From: Sediminibacterium sp.
GTDB lineage: Bacteria > Bacteroidota > Bacteroidia > Chitinophagales > Chitinophagaceae
Length of the DNA: 64,000 nucleotides
Direction: 5' to 3'
Assembly (NCBI GenBank): GCA_007280515.1
Contig: QYPL01000018.1
Span: 1-64,000, forward strand
Below, piece after piece: positions 51,049-60,681 of this stretch. The position numbers and the translations under genes are program-made. Each line of letters begins with the position of its first letter. Positions within the stretch are counted from its first letter, which is position 1. Under the pieces are notes generated by a model. It saw only the letters and a program-made list of their open reading frames with translations, had not been told where the DNA came from and ran no database searches.

Positions 51049-51282
51049 ATGGAACCATTATTATTGCAATACTTAAATAGAATTATGCGCACCATTGGCT
51101 TGGTGGTATTTTGGATGTCATTGACTGTAGCCTACGGAATTATGTGGGGCTATGCATTTATTGAAACAGAGTGGAAATTAGGTAATGTATTATTTTATTT
51201 ATACTTGCTCATAAGTTTTATAGGCTTCGCTTACACGCTTTATAGAATTTGGAAAAAGCCTATTGGTATTAAAATAAACTAG
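51049..51282 (+). CDS. Small two-helix membrane protein
   Basis: A 77-residue protein with two hydrophobic helices ('IGLVVFWMSLTVAYGIMWGY' and 'VLFYLYLLISFIGFAYTLY'), ending in a basic tail. It starts four bases after the M23 gene and is surely co-transcribed, so it may assist that enzyme. I recognise no family. Confidence 0.7.
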   Translation: MEPLLLQYLNRIMRTIGLVVFWMSLTVAYGIMWGYAFIETEWKLGNVLFYLYLLISFIGFAYTLYRIWKKPIGIKIN

Positions 51283-51292
51283 GACCATTTGT

Positions 51293-51715
51293 CTAGCTAG
51301 TATGATCTGCAATGATTTTCCAAACCCCATTTATTTTTCTAAATACAAGTGTAAAATTTCCATGGGCATCGCCAATACTTCTTTTTAAATGAAATTGACC
51401 AATGATAAAATAGTGATCGGTATTGAGTGCTTGCATTCTTGTTATGGTAAAGGCTAGTTGACCCATATGGGCAGTGTCTGGGTAATTCTTTTTATAGTTT
51501 ACCAAGGTCGTGTTGTAGCCATAAGTAGGCCCATTTTTACCCATAAATAGTAGACTATCATTTTCCCAATAACCTAACATGAAAGCGTCAATATTGCCTG
51601 TATTCCAGGCGGCAATTTGCTTGTCTAACAATTGCTGAATGGCTTGTCTGTCTTTGTTTTGCGCAAAACTAATTAGGCATAAAAAAAGCCCTGCAATGGT
51701 AAAATATATTTTCAT
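51293..51715 (-). CDS. Exported SnoaL/DUF4440-like protein
   Basis: A 140-residue protein with a signal peptide ending 'LISFAQ'. The NTF2-like cone fold is indicated by 'AIQQLLDKQIAAWNTGNIDA' and the final 'FTLVFRKINGVWKIIADHTS', typical of DUF4440/SnoaL-like proteins. The ligand or reaction is unknown. It converges with the small membrane protein. Confidence 0.78.
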   Translation of the reverse strand: MKIYFTIAGLFLCLISFAQNKDRQAIQQLLDKQIAAWNTGNIDAFMLGYWENDSLLFMGKNGPTYGYNTTLVNYKKNYPDTAHMGQLAFTITRMQALNTDHYFIIGQFHLKRSIGDAHGNFTLVFRKINGVWKIIADHTS

Positions 51716-51777
51716 AGTCTATGATTTATTCATTGAAAAGTTAATTAAAATTATTGAAATCTACCTATTTTGTGGCT

Positions 51778-52380
51778 ATGAGCTATCAAAGACATTTAAA
51801 AAAAGATAAAGGCTTGGTGGAACTAGTAAAGGGGGAGGCGTATACTTTACATAAAAGAAAGAATACCGCGATTCGTTTAATAGCCAGTATTGTCTCTCAG
51901 CATTTAAGCACTAAAGTAGCCGCCATTATTTTTAAAAGGTTTTTAGATATCTATAAGGGCAAAGAGCCTAGTGTACAAGCTATTATAGATACCCCTTTTG
52001 ATATTTTACGAGGTATTGGTTTGAGTAATTCAAAAGTGAACTATGTTCAAAATGTAGCTAGTTTTTTTCTAAGTCAAAAAATAACAGATAAGCAATTATA
52101 TGCAATGGAGCCCGAAGCAGTCATTGAACTACTCACACAAATTAAAGGAGTGGGCAGATGGACGGTGGAGATGCTACTAATGTTTAGTCTGGGTCACGAA
52201 GATGTATTTGCAGTGGATGATTTAGGTCTTCAGCAGGCCATGATTCGTTTGTATAAAATAAAATATACCACTAAAAAAGAATTGCAAACTAAAATGTTGA
52301 CAAAATCCCTGGGCTGGTCACCCTATAGAACCTATGCCTGTTTGCATTTATGGAATTGGAAGGACACTGTAGCGGTTTAA
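51778..52380 (+). CDS. DNA-3-methyladenine glycosylase (AlkA-like, HhH-GPD)
   Basis: Base-excision glycosylase of 200 residues that removes alkylated purines. The helix-hairpin-helix 'LTQIKGVGRWTVEMLLMFSL' and the catalytic Asp in 'FAVDDLGLQQAM' are clear, and no iron-sulfur cysteines are present. The N-terminal domain of E. coli AlkA is absent, as in the short family members. The ATG at 51778 is preferred over the TTG at 51754. Confidence 0.88.
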   Translation: MSYQRHLKKDKGLVELVKGEAYTLHKRKNTAIRLIASIVSQHLSTKVAAIIFKRFLDIYKGKEPSVQAIIDTPFDILRGIGLSNSKVNYVQNVASFFLSQKITDKQLYAMEPEAVIELLTQIKGVGRWTVEMLLMFSLGHEDVFAVDDLGLQQAMIRLYKIKYTTKKELQTKMLTKSLGWSPYRTYACLHLWNWKDTVAV

Positions 52381-52393
52381 TTCATTAGGCTGA

Positions 52394-54985
52394 TTAGGCT
52401 GAATTACGTGCCGCATTAATAATACCAAACATGGTTCGAGTCAATAATTTTTCATAAGAAGCTAATACAGTTGGATTGGCTTTTACTTCTTGTATTTTAC
52501 CCAAGGCATATTGTTGAATAGTTAATAAGGGTAACACTATTCTATCTCTTAATAAAATAGAATGTTTACTTACTACATCATTTTCCATTAAACTTTTTGC
52601 ATGGCTTAGCTCTAGATATAATTGAGTAGTGAGTTTAAATTCTTCTTTAATATTTTGCCAAATGCTATTAAATTCAGTATCAGACGCTACATGTTTAGTA
52701 ATGGCAAAATTAGATTTCACCATACTCATCATACTATTGTCTATCAGCGTTCTGAAAAAAGCGATATTATTAAATAAGGTTTGCACTTCTTCCCATTTTC
52801 CTTTTTCTTTCAGTACTTGCAAGGCCGTGCCTACGCCGTAAAAGCCTGGTACGTTTTGTTTTAATTGACTCCAACTACCTACAAAGGGAATAGCTCGAAG
52901 GTCTGAGAAGCTTAAGCTACTGCCAGTTCCTCTTTTTGCAGGACGGCTAGCGATATTAGTTTTACTATAATAGTTTAAAGGACTAAACTTTTGTAAATAA
53001 GGTAAGAATAAAGCATTTTCTTTCAGTTGTTGATAGGCTTGATAACTTATATTACCTAGCTCCTCCAATAAGGCTCTGTCCTTAGATGAAATTTGTAATT
53101 TATTTTCAGCGAAAAGTTCATTACTGACACCTGCCGTTAATAATTGTTCTAAATTATATTGGGCAGACTGAATAGTTCCAAAATTAGAAGTGATGGTTTG
53201 TCCTTGTACAGTCAATTGAATTTCTTCATTTTCAATTTGATTGCCCATAGAGGCATAGAACTGATTGGTCTTCCCACCGCCTCTTGAAGGCGGGCCTCCA
53301 CGACCATCAAAAAACTTTACGACAATTTTATTTTTTCTTGAAACTGCTGTAAGGGTTTTTTTGGCTTTATAAATACTCCAGTTCGCTTGCAGGTAGCCAC
53401 CATCCTTGGTACCATCACTAAAGCCTAACATAATAGGTTGCTCTTGATTTCTTGTTTTTAGATGGGCTGCATATAGTGGTTCTGAATATAATATCTGCAT
53501 AATATTTTCAGAAGCGCTAAGGTCGTCAATGGTTTCAAATAAAGGAACAATATCAAGAGTGGCAAGGGCATTGTCCCAGCCACATAGTCTGCATAAAGCA
53601 TATAGTTCCATTACATTCACTTCAGACTGGCAATTACTAATCACATATCTATGACAACCTTTTACGCCATTTACTTTTTGTACTTCTTTAATGGCGTAAA
53701 TACTTTCAATGGTATCTTTTGTAATGGATTCACTGAAATCACTTGCTTGAATATTTCCTTCAAGCTTACTTAATATCATAATTTGTTCTGCTGCAGTTAA
53801 CAGCTCATAATTAGTAGGTAGTAAACCCTTGCCCTTTTTTTGAAATTCATTTTCATGAATATCGATTAAAACCTTACGGTGTATTCTGCTATTTTGTCTT
53901 ATATCTAAGGAAGCGAAGTGGGTTCCAAATAATTCTACTTTATGTAGTAAGCTTTCAAGGCTACTTAAATAAAGAGAATGATCCTCTTCAATTACTTTTT
54001 TTCTAATCGCTTCTAAGCTTTCAATAATTTCTTCTTTTACTATGGGGTTGCTTTCATCAAGTCTAAAAATATTCTCATATAAGCTAGATTCCAGCTTACT
54101 AACTAATACATCAATACCTGAAAAAGTAAGTTTACGTTTTAGTTTTCTAATATCTCTATAATAACATACAATAATACTAGATCTCAATGCCTTGGCCACT
54201 TTGATAGTAGTAGCCGCATTCACAAAGGGGTTACCATCTCTGTCTCCACCTGGCCAGAACCCTAATTCTATAAAAGGGTTTTGGTTATCGTAGTTATTAT
54301 CAAAGACTTCATTAATAATTGTATTATAAATATTTCCCACTGCATAGTAAAAGATATTTTCTAAATACCACATTAAGTTCAAGGCTTCGTCAGTAGGGCT
54401 TGGCTGCTTTTTATTAAAAAAAGGTGTCAAGCCTAGTTGCTGAATATATTGGTTAATGGTATTGAATTCATTTTTACCAATGGCCACGCCCATATCATGA
54501 ATAATACCCAAAACATTGGCAGGATAAAATTGAGTAGGATGTGCAGTTAGTACAATACGCACTTTAAAATCCTTCAATTTATCTTTTAAAGCTTTATTTT
54601 TTCCAGTGAAGTTGGCATCGCGTATTAATGTCTTTAAACTGCCTGGTCCTTCCATATCATTTACAGAAGTAAAAGCCGCGTCTTCAATAGCATCAAACAG
54701 CACTACCTGTCTTTCTATGTATTGAACATATTTAAATAAGTGGTCAATTTTTTCTGTCTCTGTTTCTACTTGTGTATGTCTTGTAAAAAAATAATCAATG
54801 ATTTCACTCGGCGTTTTTTCTTTCGCATACCCTTCTTCACAGGTTTGTAATAAGATGGGTAATAAAGCACCAACATTCGCTACCCCTGAATAGGGAAGTG
54901 CTGCAAACAAACTATTGTAGATAATATATTTATCAGATACATTTTTTCTAAATTGTTGCGCGTAATTATTATTAGGACTTGTCAT
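52394..54985 (-). CDS. ppc: Phosphoenolpyruvate carboxylase
   Basis: Anaplerotic enzyme that makes oxaloacetate from PEP and bicarbonate; 863 residues. The catalytic histidine is in 'VRIVLTAHPTQFYPANVLGI', the loop 'VKFFDGRGGPPSRGGGKTNQ' contains the essential Arg/Gly cluster, and 'FWPGGDRDGNPFVNAATTIK' is the PEP site. The C-terminus 'TMFGIINAARNSA' differs from the usual QNTG end, as is common for the Bacteroidetes branch. Confidence 0.93.
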   Translation of the reverse strand: MTSPNNNYAQQFRKNVSDKYIIYNSLFAALPYSGVANVGALLPILLQTCEEGYAKEKTPSEIIDYFFTRHTQVETETEKIDHLFKYVQYIERQVVLFDAIEDAAFTSVNDMEGPGSLKTLIRDANFTGKNKALKDKLKDFKVRIVLTAHPTQFYPANVLGIIHDMGVAIGKNEFNTINQYIQQLGLTPFFNKKQPSPTDEALNLMWYLENIFYYAVGNIYNTIINEVFDNNYDNQNPFIELGFWPGGDRDGNPFVNAATTIKVAKALRSSIIVCYYRDIRKLKRKLTFSGIDVLVSKLESSLYENIFRLDESNPIVKEEIIESLEAIRKKVIEEDHSLYLSSLESLLHKVELFGTHFASLDIRQNSRIHRKVLIDIHENEFQKKGKGLLPTNYELLTAAEQIMILSKLEGNIQASDFSESITKDTIESIYAIKEVQKVNGVKGCHRYVISNCQSEVNVMELYALCRLCGWDNALATLDIVPLFETIDDLSASENIMQILYSEPLYAAHLKTRNQEQPIMLGFSDGTKDGGYLQANWSIYKAKKTLTAVSRKNKIVVKFFDGRGGPPSRGGGKTNQFYASMGNQIENEEIQLTVQGQTITSNFGTIQSAQYNLEQLLTAGVSNELFAENKLQISSKDRALLEELGNISYQAYQQLKENALFLPYLQKFSPLNYYSKTNIASRPAKRGTGSSLSFSDLRAIPFVGSWSQLKQNVPGFYGVGTALQVLKEKGKWEEVQTLFNNIAFFRTLIDNSMMSMVKSNFAITKHVASDTEFNSIWQNIKEEFKLTTQLYLELSHAKSLMENDVVSKHSILLRDRIVLPLLTIQQYALGKIQEVKANPTVLASYEKLLTRTMFGIINAARNSA

Positions 54986-54995
54986 AAGAATACTA

Positions 54996-55003
54996 CAAAG
55001 GTA
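54996..55003 (-). promoter_or_regulatory. Promoter -7 element of ppc
   Basis: TACCTTTG on the minus strand, perfect TAnnTTTG, ten bases before the ppc ATG. Confidence 0.5.
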
Positions 55004-55017
55004 CTACAAATAAAACG

Positions 55018-55033
55018 GGCTTTCATGAAAGCC
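55018..55033 (-). terminator. Hairpin after the mre-rodA-MBL operon
   Basis: GGCTTTC and GAAAGCC form a 16-base palindrome, followed on the minus strand by a T-rich tract (CGTTTTATTTG). It lies 33 bases after the MBL-fold gene stop and just before the ppc promoter. Confidence 0.6.
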
Positions 55034-55065
55034 TTGCCAGTATTGATTCCTAATGAATGTTTGTT

Positions 55066-55824
55066 TTATATTTGACCAACTGTTTTATAAGTGGGCTGTC
55101 TTATATCATGATAAAAGGCGAAAGTCCAGCCCTCTTTGTTGCCTTCTTTCCACCAATGCTGTCTGTATTCTAATGCTTTCTTCCCCTCTAAATCGTATTT
55201 AGCCACAAACCTTGATTTCATTTGTTGTAATTGTGGCGCAACATCTGCTCCAAAAAAAATAATTTCCTCATTTTCTTTAATCCACGCTGCTTGATGGTAT
55301 TTACAATGACCGCCTGTTATTTCATAATGAATCAAATTATCAATACTGCCTTTGTCTTCAGTAAGCCATACCGTTCCGCTAAAATTTTCCAAAATACCTA
55401 CTTGTGCAAGTAGTGTAGGGTTCTTGCTATTTTGCATGACTTCCTCAAATTCTCTTTTTTGCACAAAGTATTTTGCATAAGGGAAACTTATAAATTGCTC
55501 CTGATGAATGGGATGTAAATAACTAATGCCACCTGCATGGTCCTTGTGTAAATGACTTAAAAATACCTTGGTGACCTTGGAGGGGTCAATGCCTAATGCC
55601 ATTAAATTTTCATGAATTTGTAATACGCCTAATTTATTTAAATAGCCAAGCCCAGTGTCTAATAAAATAATATCATTATCGGTAATGATTACAAAGGGTT
55701 GCACTTCTACTAGAATACTGCCCTTGGGTCTGTTGGGATAATCGGGGCTACTACTATTAAAAGGCTTAAAGACCTTTGATTCATCAATGGAAAAACTTCC
55801 TTCAGATAAAGGGTAAATACGCAT
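55066..55824 (-). CDS. MBL-fold metallo-hydrolase
   Basis: Metallo-beta-lactamase-fold hydrolase of 252 residues. The first metal motif is 'VFLSHLHKDHAGGISYL' (HxHxDH), with further ligands in 'ITGGHCKYHQAAW' and 'FFGADVAP'. It has no signal peptide. Lactonase-like members share this layout, but the substrate is not predictable. It starts 16 bases after rodA and appears to be the last gene of the elongasome operon, which is unusual. Confidence 0.87.
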   Translation of the reverse strand: MRIYPLSEGSFSIDESKVFKPFNSSSPDYPNRPKGSILVEVQPFVIITDNDIILLDTGLGYLNKLGVLQIHENLMALGIDPSKVTKVFLSHLHKDHAGGISYLHPIHQEQFISFPYAKYFVQKREFEEVMQNSKNPTLLAQVGILENFSGTVWLTEDKGSIDNLIHYEITGGHCKYHQAAWIKENEEIIFFGADVAPQLQQMKSRFVAKYDLEGKKALEYRQHWWKEGNKEGWTFAFYHDIRQPTYKTVGQI

Positions 55825-55840
55825 GCTGCAAAAATAAGCA

Positions 55841-57187
55841 TTAACGCAGCACCATCTGTCTATCGGCGTCTAATCTTAATAAAATAAATAATAGGGCTGT
55901 AAAGGTAAGTAGAGAGGATCCGCCATAACTAATTAATGGAAGTGGAATACCTACCACAGGAAATAAGCCAATAGTCATACAGATATTCACAGCAATATGA
56001 AAAAAGAAAATGCCCACCACACTATAGGCGTATACTCTTGAAAAAGTACTTCTTTGTCTTTCGGCAATTCTTATTAATCTAAATAAGAAAAATAAATAAA
56101 GTGCTAAGAAAGTGAAAGTGCCTACAAAACCAAATGCTTCTCCTAGGGAGGTGAATATAAAGTCGGTATGCTGTTCTGGTACATATTTACCCCTAGTTTG
56201 TGTACCCTTTAAAAAACCTCTACCCCAAAAGCCTCCAGAGCCTATTGCAATTTTACTTTGCTTTACATTATAGTCATCTGGTTTTTTAGTTTTTCTTTCC
56301 ATAGTAGAACTAGCCGATTTTTTATTCATAGAACAATCGTATTCTTTACCAATCATGGAGTAAATACGTGTACTTTGGTAACACTCAAAAACATTATTAA
56401 AAATATAAGGTACTGCAAATCGAACCGTACCAAAGCTAACCATCCAAATAGCAAGTACTATTAAGATATTATTTTTATTACGCTTGAAACGTTTCAGCAT
56501 ACTAGCAATAAATAATCCTGCTATAGCCGTTAAAATAATGGCAAGGGTAATGGGCTCTAATAATAAAGTAGCAATTACTAGTATGGCGAAGGAAAGCAGG
56601 ATAACTAGTATTACAGGAGGTAGTCCTTCACGGTACATGGCAAATATAAAAGCGCTGTAGACCAAGGCTAGTCCCATTTCATGTTGCATAATGGATAAGA
56701 CTGCCGGTAGAGCAATCATAATACCTGCAACAATATGCGACTTTAATTTGGTGAAATCGGTTTCGGGTTTAGAAATGAATTTTGCTAAAATGAGGGCCGT
56801 AAAAATTTTACATAACTCGGCAGGTTGCAAATTAAAACCCCCTGCAATGGGAATCCAACTTTTGGATCCATTTATATTTTTACCTAAAATGAAAGTGGCT
56901 AACATTAACAAGATACCTAACACATAAGAAATATTAGCAAGGGCTGTAAATAATTTACTATCTATAAGTAAAATAAAGATGGCCACAAAGCCACAGAAAA
57001 TGGCAAAATAAATTTGTTTGCTATAATTTGTTTTAGCTGTTAAAAAAGAGTTGCTCCAATCTAAATTAGGATTATACTCCACCATAAAAATGCACATAAT
57101 ACCAATAGCCACCATTATTAAATAAAGTAGTATGACGGCTAAGTCGGTACCTTTTGAAAAATTATTATTGTTACTAGATGCTGACAT
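55841..57187 (-). CDS. rodA: Rod shape-determining protein RodA (SEDS glycosyltransferase)
   Basis: SEDS-family peptidoglycan glycosyltransferase with about ten membrane helices, 448 residues. The signature 'GFWGRGFLKGTQTRGKYVPE' followed by 'HTDFIFTSLGEAFG' is diagnostic, and 'GIPLPLISYGGSSLLTF' closes the core. It has a longer extracellular loop (about 265-300) than E. coli RodA, as in many Bacteroidetes. Its start overlaps mrdA by 14 bases. Confidence 0.94.
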   Translation of the reverse strand: MSASSNNNNFSKGTDLAVILLYLIMVAIGIMCIFMVEYNPNLDWSNSFLTAKTNYSKQIYFAIFCGFVAIFILLIDSKLFTALANISYVLGILLMLATFILGKNINGSKSWIPIAGGFNLQPAELCKIFTALILAKFISKPETDFTKLKSHIVAGIMIALPAVLSIMQHEMGLALVYSAFIFAMYREGLPPVILVILLSFAILVIATLLLEPITLAIILTAIAGLFIASMLKRFKRNKNNILIVLAIWMVSFGTVRFAVPYIFNNVFECYQSTRIYSMIGKEYDCSMNKKSASSTMERKTKKPDDYNVKQSKIAIGSGGFWGRGFLKGTQTRGKYVPEQHTDFIFTSLGEAFGFVGTFTFLALYLFFLFRLIRIAERQRSTFSRVYAYSVVGIFFFHIAVNICMTIGLFPVVGIPLPLISYGGSSLLTFTALLFILLRLDADRQMVLR

Positions 57188-59303
57188 TATTTTTTTTACT
57201 AGTTACTTTCTTTTTTTTCAGTGTAGGGTTCAAGGCGTTTTCTTTTAATTTCTTATTTTTATTTGGAGGGACAATTGGTTGAACAGGAGCTGCTGCTGTA
57301 TCTAATTTTTTTATAGTGTCAATTTTTGCTGCAACAGGCGCCGTCTCTGAAAGCATTTCCATATCCCATATATCTGCTAATTCATAATTGTTATATTCAA
57401 TAGGAGTGAGCATTTCGGTTTTATTATTTCGAACATACCAGGCTTTAATGGCTGCAGGCATCAAATCGACATTGGATAAGTAGTCTACCTTGGTTTTACT
57501 TTCTTTGGTTAAGGTATCATTTAAATATTTTTCTATCACTAGTCCTGCTATAGGGCCTGCCCAAGTGGCACCGAAGCCTGCATTCTCCACAATCACTGCT
57601 ACTGCAATTTTAGGATTGTCCTTAGGAGCAAAACAAACAAATAAGGAGTGATTTTTTCCGTGTGGGTTTTGTGCAGTTCCTGTTTTAGCACAAAATTCAT
57701 GACCTGGTACTTTAATAAAGGCAGCCGTTCCATAAACAGTTACATCATGCATGCCTTCTTTAATAATGTCAAAGTATTCTGTAGGAATTTTGGTCACTTC
57801 TTGCTTCACACGAAAATTTTGTAATAATTTTTTATCTAATTCATCTTCTTCTTCTACACTATCTATAAAATGAGGTGTATAATAATATCCTTTATTTGCA
57901 ATAAAGGCCATCGCATTGGCTAATTGTAAAGGAGTTGCCGTCATTCTATCTTGTCCAATGCCCAAGGTTAACATATAACAACTATTCCAATACTTCGCAC
58001 CACCAAAGTCTTTATTGTATTGTGCGGTATCAGGTATGCTGGCTCTATTTTCACTTGGTAGATCAATACCTAATTTTCTACCTAGGCCAAAACTATTCAT
58101 GTATTGCTTCCATTTTAAATAACCCTGTTTGGCATTATGGTATTTTGGATTATCAATGGCCATTCTAAATACTTGTAAAAAATAGGAGTTACAAGAATTG
58201 GCTAAAGCTAATTGTAAATTAGCAGCATGACCTGCATTGTGGTGCTCGCATTTTCTGGGATCGCCGCAGGAAGTATATAATCCAAAACAATTGTATCCAA
58301 AACTAGGCGTGATGAGTCCTTCATCTAGAGCAATCAAAGCACCCATAGGTTTAAAGGTAGAACCTGGAGGATATTGACCTTTAATGGCACGATTGTAAAT
58401 AGGGCGCGCTGTATCGGTTAACAACCTGCCAATTGTTTTCCTTCTTTGATTACCCGTTAATAAATTTGGATTGTATCCAGGACTAGAAGCCATAGCAATT
58501 ACACTACCTGTTTTGGGATTCAATGCCACCACACTTCCTATTTTGTGTTGTAATAATTTTTCTGCTAATTGTTGTACTTCTACATCCATACTGGTAAATA
58601 AATTTCTACCTGCAATGGCCACTGTATCAAACTGTCCTTTTTCAAAAGGGCCTTGTATTTTTCCTTTATTATCTCTCAAGTATCTATTGACACCTCTTTG
58701 CCCCATCAAAATAGACTCGTATTGTTTTTCTAGTCCGGTCATGCCCGCATAGTCACCCATTTCGTAGCCTTCATCACCATGCTTTTGTAAAAAATTGACA
58801 TCTACTTCTGCTACATAGCCAAGTACATGTGCTGCTGTATTATAAGGATAAGACCGAATAGAACGCTCCGATAAAGAGAAGCCCGGAAAGCGGTATAAGT
58901 TTTCCGTTAATTGCGCATATAATTCTGCAGAAAGAAAAGCCTCGAATATACCAGATTTTACGCGCGAGTTTTTAATAATGACATCGATTATTCTTTTGCT
59001 ATACGCTGCTTTATCTATTTTTAAAATATCGCATAGCGTTGCTGTATCCACTCCTTTGGCTTCATTCGGTATGACGACTAAATCGTAGCTAATGGTATTT
59101 TCTAATAGGGCTCTTTTTTTACGATCGTATATAATGCCTCTATCGGGATAAATTATTTTTCTAAAAATGGCGTTGTTATTGGCAGCTAGTACATACTTGC
59201 TAGAAAATATTTGTAAACTTATTAGTTGAGCGGTGATTAAGATAAAGATAACACCAACGATAATTTGAATGATACCCCCTCGATTCGAATTGTACATTGA
59301 CAT
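57174..59303 (-). CDS. mrdA: Penicillin-binding protein 2
   Basis: Class B transpeptidase that partners RodA; 709 residues. One N-terminal membrane helix, a pedestal domain, and the transpeptidase with S-x-x-K in 'PGSTFKPMGALIALDEG' (Ser near 314), SxN in 'LANSCNSYFLQ', and 'AKTGTAQNPHG' (near 539). A basic Lys/Pro tail of about 40 residues is extra compared with E. coli. It overlaps rodA, consistent with stoichiometric production. Confidence 0.94.
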   Translation of the reverse strand: MSMYNSNRGGIIQIIVGVIFILITAQLISLQIFSSKYVLAANNNAIFRKIIYPDRGIIYDRKKRALLENTISYDLVVIPNEAKGVDTATLCDILKIDKAAYSKRIIDVIIKNSRVKSGIFEAFLSAELYAQLTENLYRFPGFSLSERSIRSYPYNTAAHVLGYVAEVDVNFLQKHGDEGYEMGDYAGMTGLEKQYESILMGQRGVNRYLRDNKGKIQGPFEKGQFDTVAIAGRNLFTSMDVEVQQLAEKLLQHKIGSVVALNPKTGSVIAMASSPGYNPNLLTGNQRRKTIGRLLTDTARPIYNRAIKGQYPPGSTFKPMGALIALDEGLITPSFGYNCFGLYTSCGDPRKCEHHNAGHAANLQLALANSCNSYFLQVFRMAIDNPKYHNAKQGYLKWKQYMNSFGLGRKLGIDLPSENRASIPDTAQYNKDFGGAKYWNSCYMLTLGIGQDRMTATPLQLANAMAFIANKGYYYTPHFIDSVEEEDELDKKLLQNFRVKQEVTKIPTEYFDIIKEGMHDVTVYGTAAFIKVPGHEFCAKTGTAQNPHGKNHSLFVCFAPKDNPKIAVAVIVENAGFGATWAGPIAGLVIEKYLNDTLTKESKTKVDYLSNVDLMPAAIKAWYVRNNKTEMLTPIEYNNYELADIWDMEMLSETAPVAAKIDTIKKLDTAAAPVQPIVPPNKNKKLKENALNPTLKKKKVTSKKNNVSI

Positions 59304-59306
59304 GAA

Positions 59307-59828
59307 TTATCTTTTTAGCTTTCTTCTGTTCATTATAAGCTCCACACTAAAAATTAATAATAAACTAATGATACTAGTGAAGAACACTTTTCCAATGAAG
59401 TAACCAAAGTTACCAAACTGCAACCATTCTAATAAGACTAAATAGAAATGGTGAATAAAAGTGAGCGCAAATGCATAAAAAGCGAAAGGGCCCCAGCCCA
59501 TCGTGGCAATACTAGGCTCTTTGTTCACCTCTTCGGAAGCTTCCTGAGATAAGAGTAAATTTAAAATAGTGGGTCTAAGGTATCCCATTAGTCCGCAGGC
59601 AGCTGCATGCAGTCCAGGGGTTTTTGTAAATAAATCGAGGCTATAGCCAAATATAAATCCAAGAAAGGTGGTGCTAATACGACTTGTTCCAAAAGGCAAC
59701 CATAATAAAAATAAAAAATAGATATAGGGTGTGATAAATTGATGAACAGGAGGCACTTCATTTAAAATGATAATTTGAACTAGTAAGAACAAAATAAATC
59801 GAGCCGTATTTTTTAGTAAATTATTCAT
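59307..59828 (-). CDS. mreD: Rod shape-determining protein MreD
   Basis: A 173-residue inner-membrane protein with about five helices and no catalytic motif. The identification rests on size, helices and location between mreC and mrdA. Its start overlaps the end of mreC by eight bases. Confidence 0.85.
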   Translation of the reverse strand: MNNLLKNTARFILFLLVQIIILNEVPPVHQFITPYIYFLFLLWLPFGTSRISTTFLGFIFGYSLDLFTKTPGLHAAACGLMGYLRPTILNLLLSQEASEEVNKEPSIATMGWGPFAFYAFALTFIHHFYLVLLEWLQFGNFGYFIGKVFFTSIISLLLIFSVELIMNRRKLKR

Positions 59829-60675
59829 TGCCTGCCTCCTTTATAGTTACCTTTTTTTGATCTTCCATTCTTCTATTCTCTACTAAATAAACATATTCTA
59901 AATTAAAAAAGTTAGTACTGGCCTTTACATTCAATGTTAAGAAATTACTAGAAGGGTCTTGAATGACGGTGATTACGCGTCCTACCATTAATTGAGCGGG
60001 GAAGTTAGAAGAGTAGGGGCTTGTGATAACCGTGTCACCTACTTTGGGAGCGGCACTTTTAGAAATATTTTTTAGTACTAAAATATTGGGGTCGGCTCCA
60101 TCCCATTCTACACTTCCTGCAATTTTATCTCTTTTCAACATCGCACTTACTTTGCTATTACGATGCAGTAAACTCATAATAGTACTATAGTTCTCATTCA
60201 CTTCTACCACCATACCCACAATACTTCCGTCAGGACTAATCGCAGCCATATCTTTTTTGATGCCCTGCTTGCTTCCTCTTTCAATGATGATATAATTTTT
60301 TTGCAATGTAAAAGTATTGCCCACTACTTTCGCAGGGTAGTAATAGAATTTTCTAATTTTTTCTAAACTATCTCTTCTTGAAATTAGGGTACCTAATTTT
60401 TTTGTGGTGTCAAAGCCCACAAAATTTTGGGCCAATTGATTTCTTAAAGCCACATTTTCTGCAGTTAATTTTTCGTTAGTTGCTTTTAAACTAAAGAAAT
60501 AAGTCCAACTTGAATAGTACTGATTAATATTGCCGGTGACTTGATTGCTCCAGCCACCAAAAAAAGTTTCATGTGTTTTACTATTGGAAGACAACATGAC
60601 TAGTGATACTATTTGAAGTATCAGAAAACTAAAGAAAGTAAAATTTTGTCGTATGAACCCAATGATATTCTTCAT
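59821..60675 (-). CDS. mreC: Rod shape-determining protein MreC
   Basis: A 284-residue bitopic protein with a short cytoplasmic start, a membrane helix ('FTFFSFLILQIVSLVMLSSN'), a coiled coil (about 60-90) and the MreC beta domain ('KNYIIIERGSKQGIKKDMAA', 'VGMVVEVNENYSTIMSLLHR'). It links PBP2 activation to MreB. It begins seven bases after mreB. Confidence 0.93.
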   Translation of the reverse strand: MKNIIGFIRQNFTFFSFLILQIVSLVMLSSNSKTHETFFGGWSNQVTGNINQYYSSWTYFFSLKATNEKLTAENVALRNQLAQNFVGFDTTKKLGTLISRRDSLEKIRKFYYYPAKVVGNTFTLQKNYIIIERGSKQGIKKDMAAISPDGSIVGMVVEVNENYSTIMSLLHRNSKVSAMLKRDKIAGSVEWDGADPNILVLKNISKSAAPKVGDTVITSPYSSNFPAQLMVGRVITVIQDPSSNFLTLNVKASTNFFNLEYVYLVENRRMEDQKKVTIKEAGNE

Positions 60676-60681
60676 TTGGTA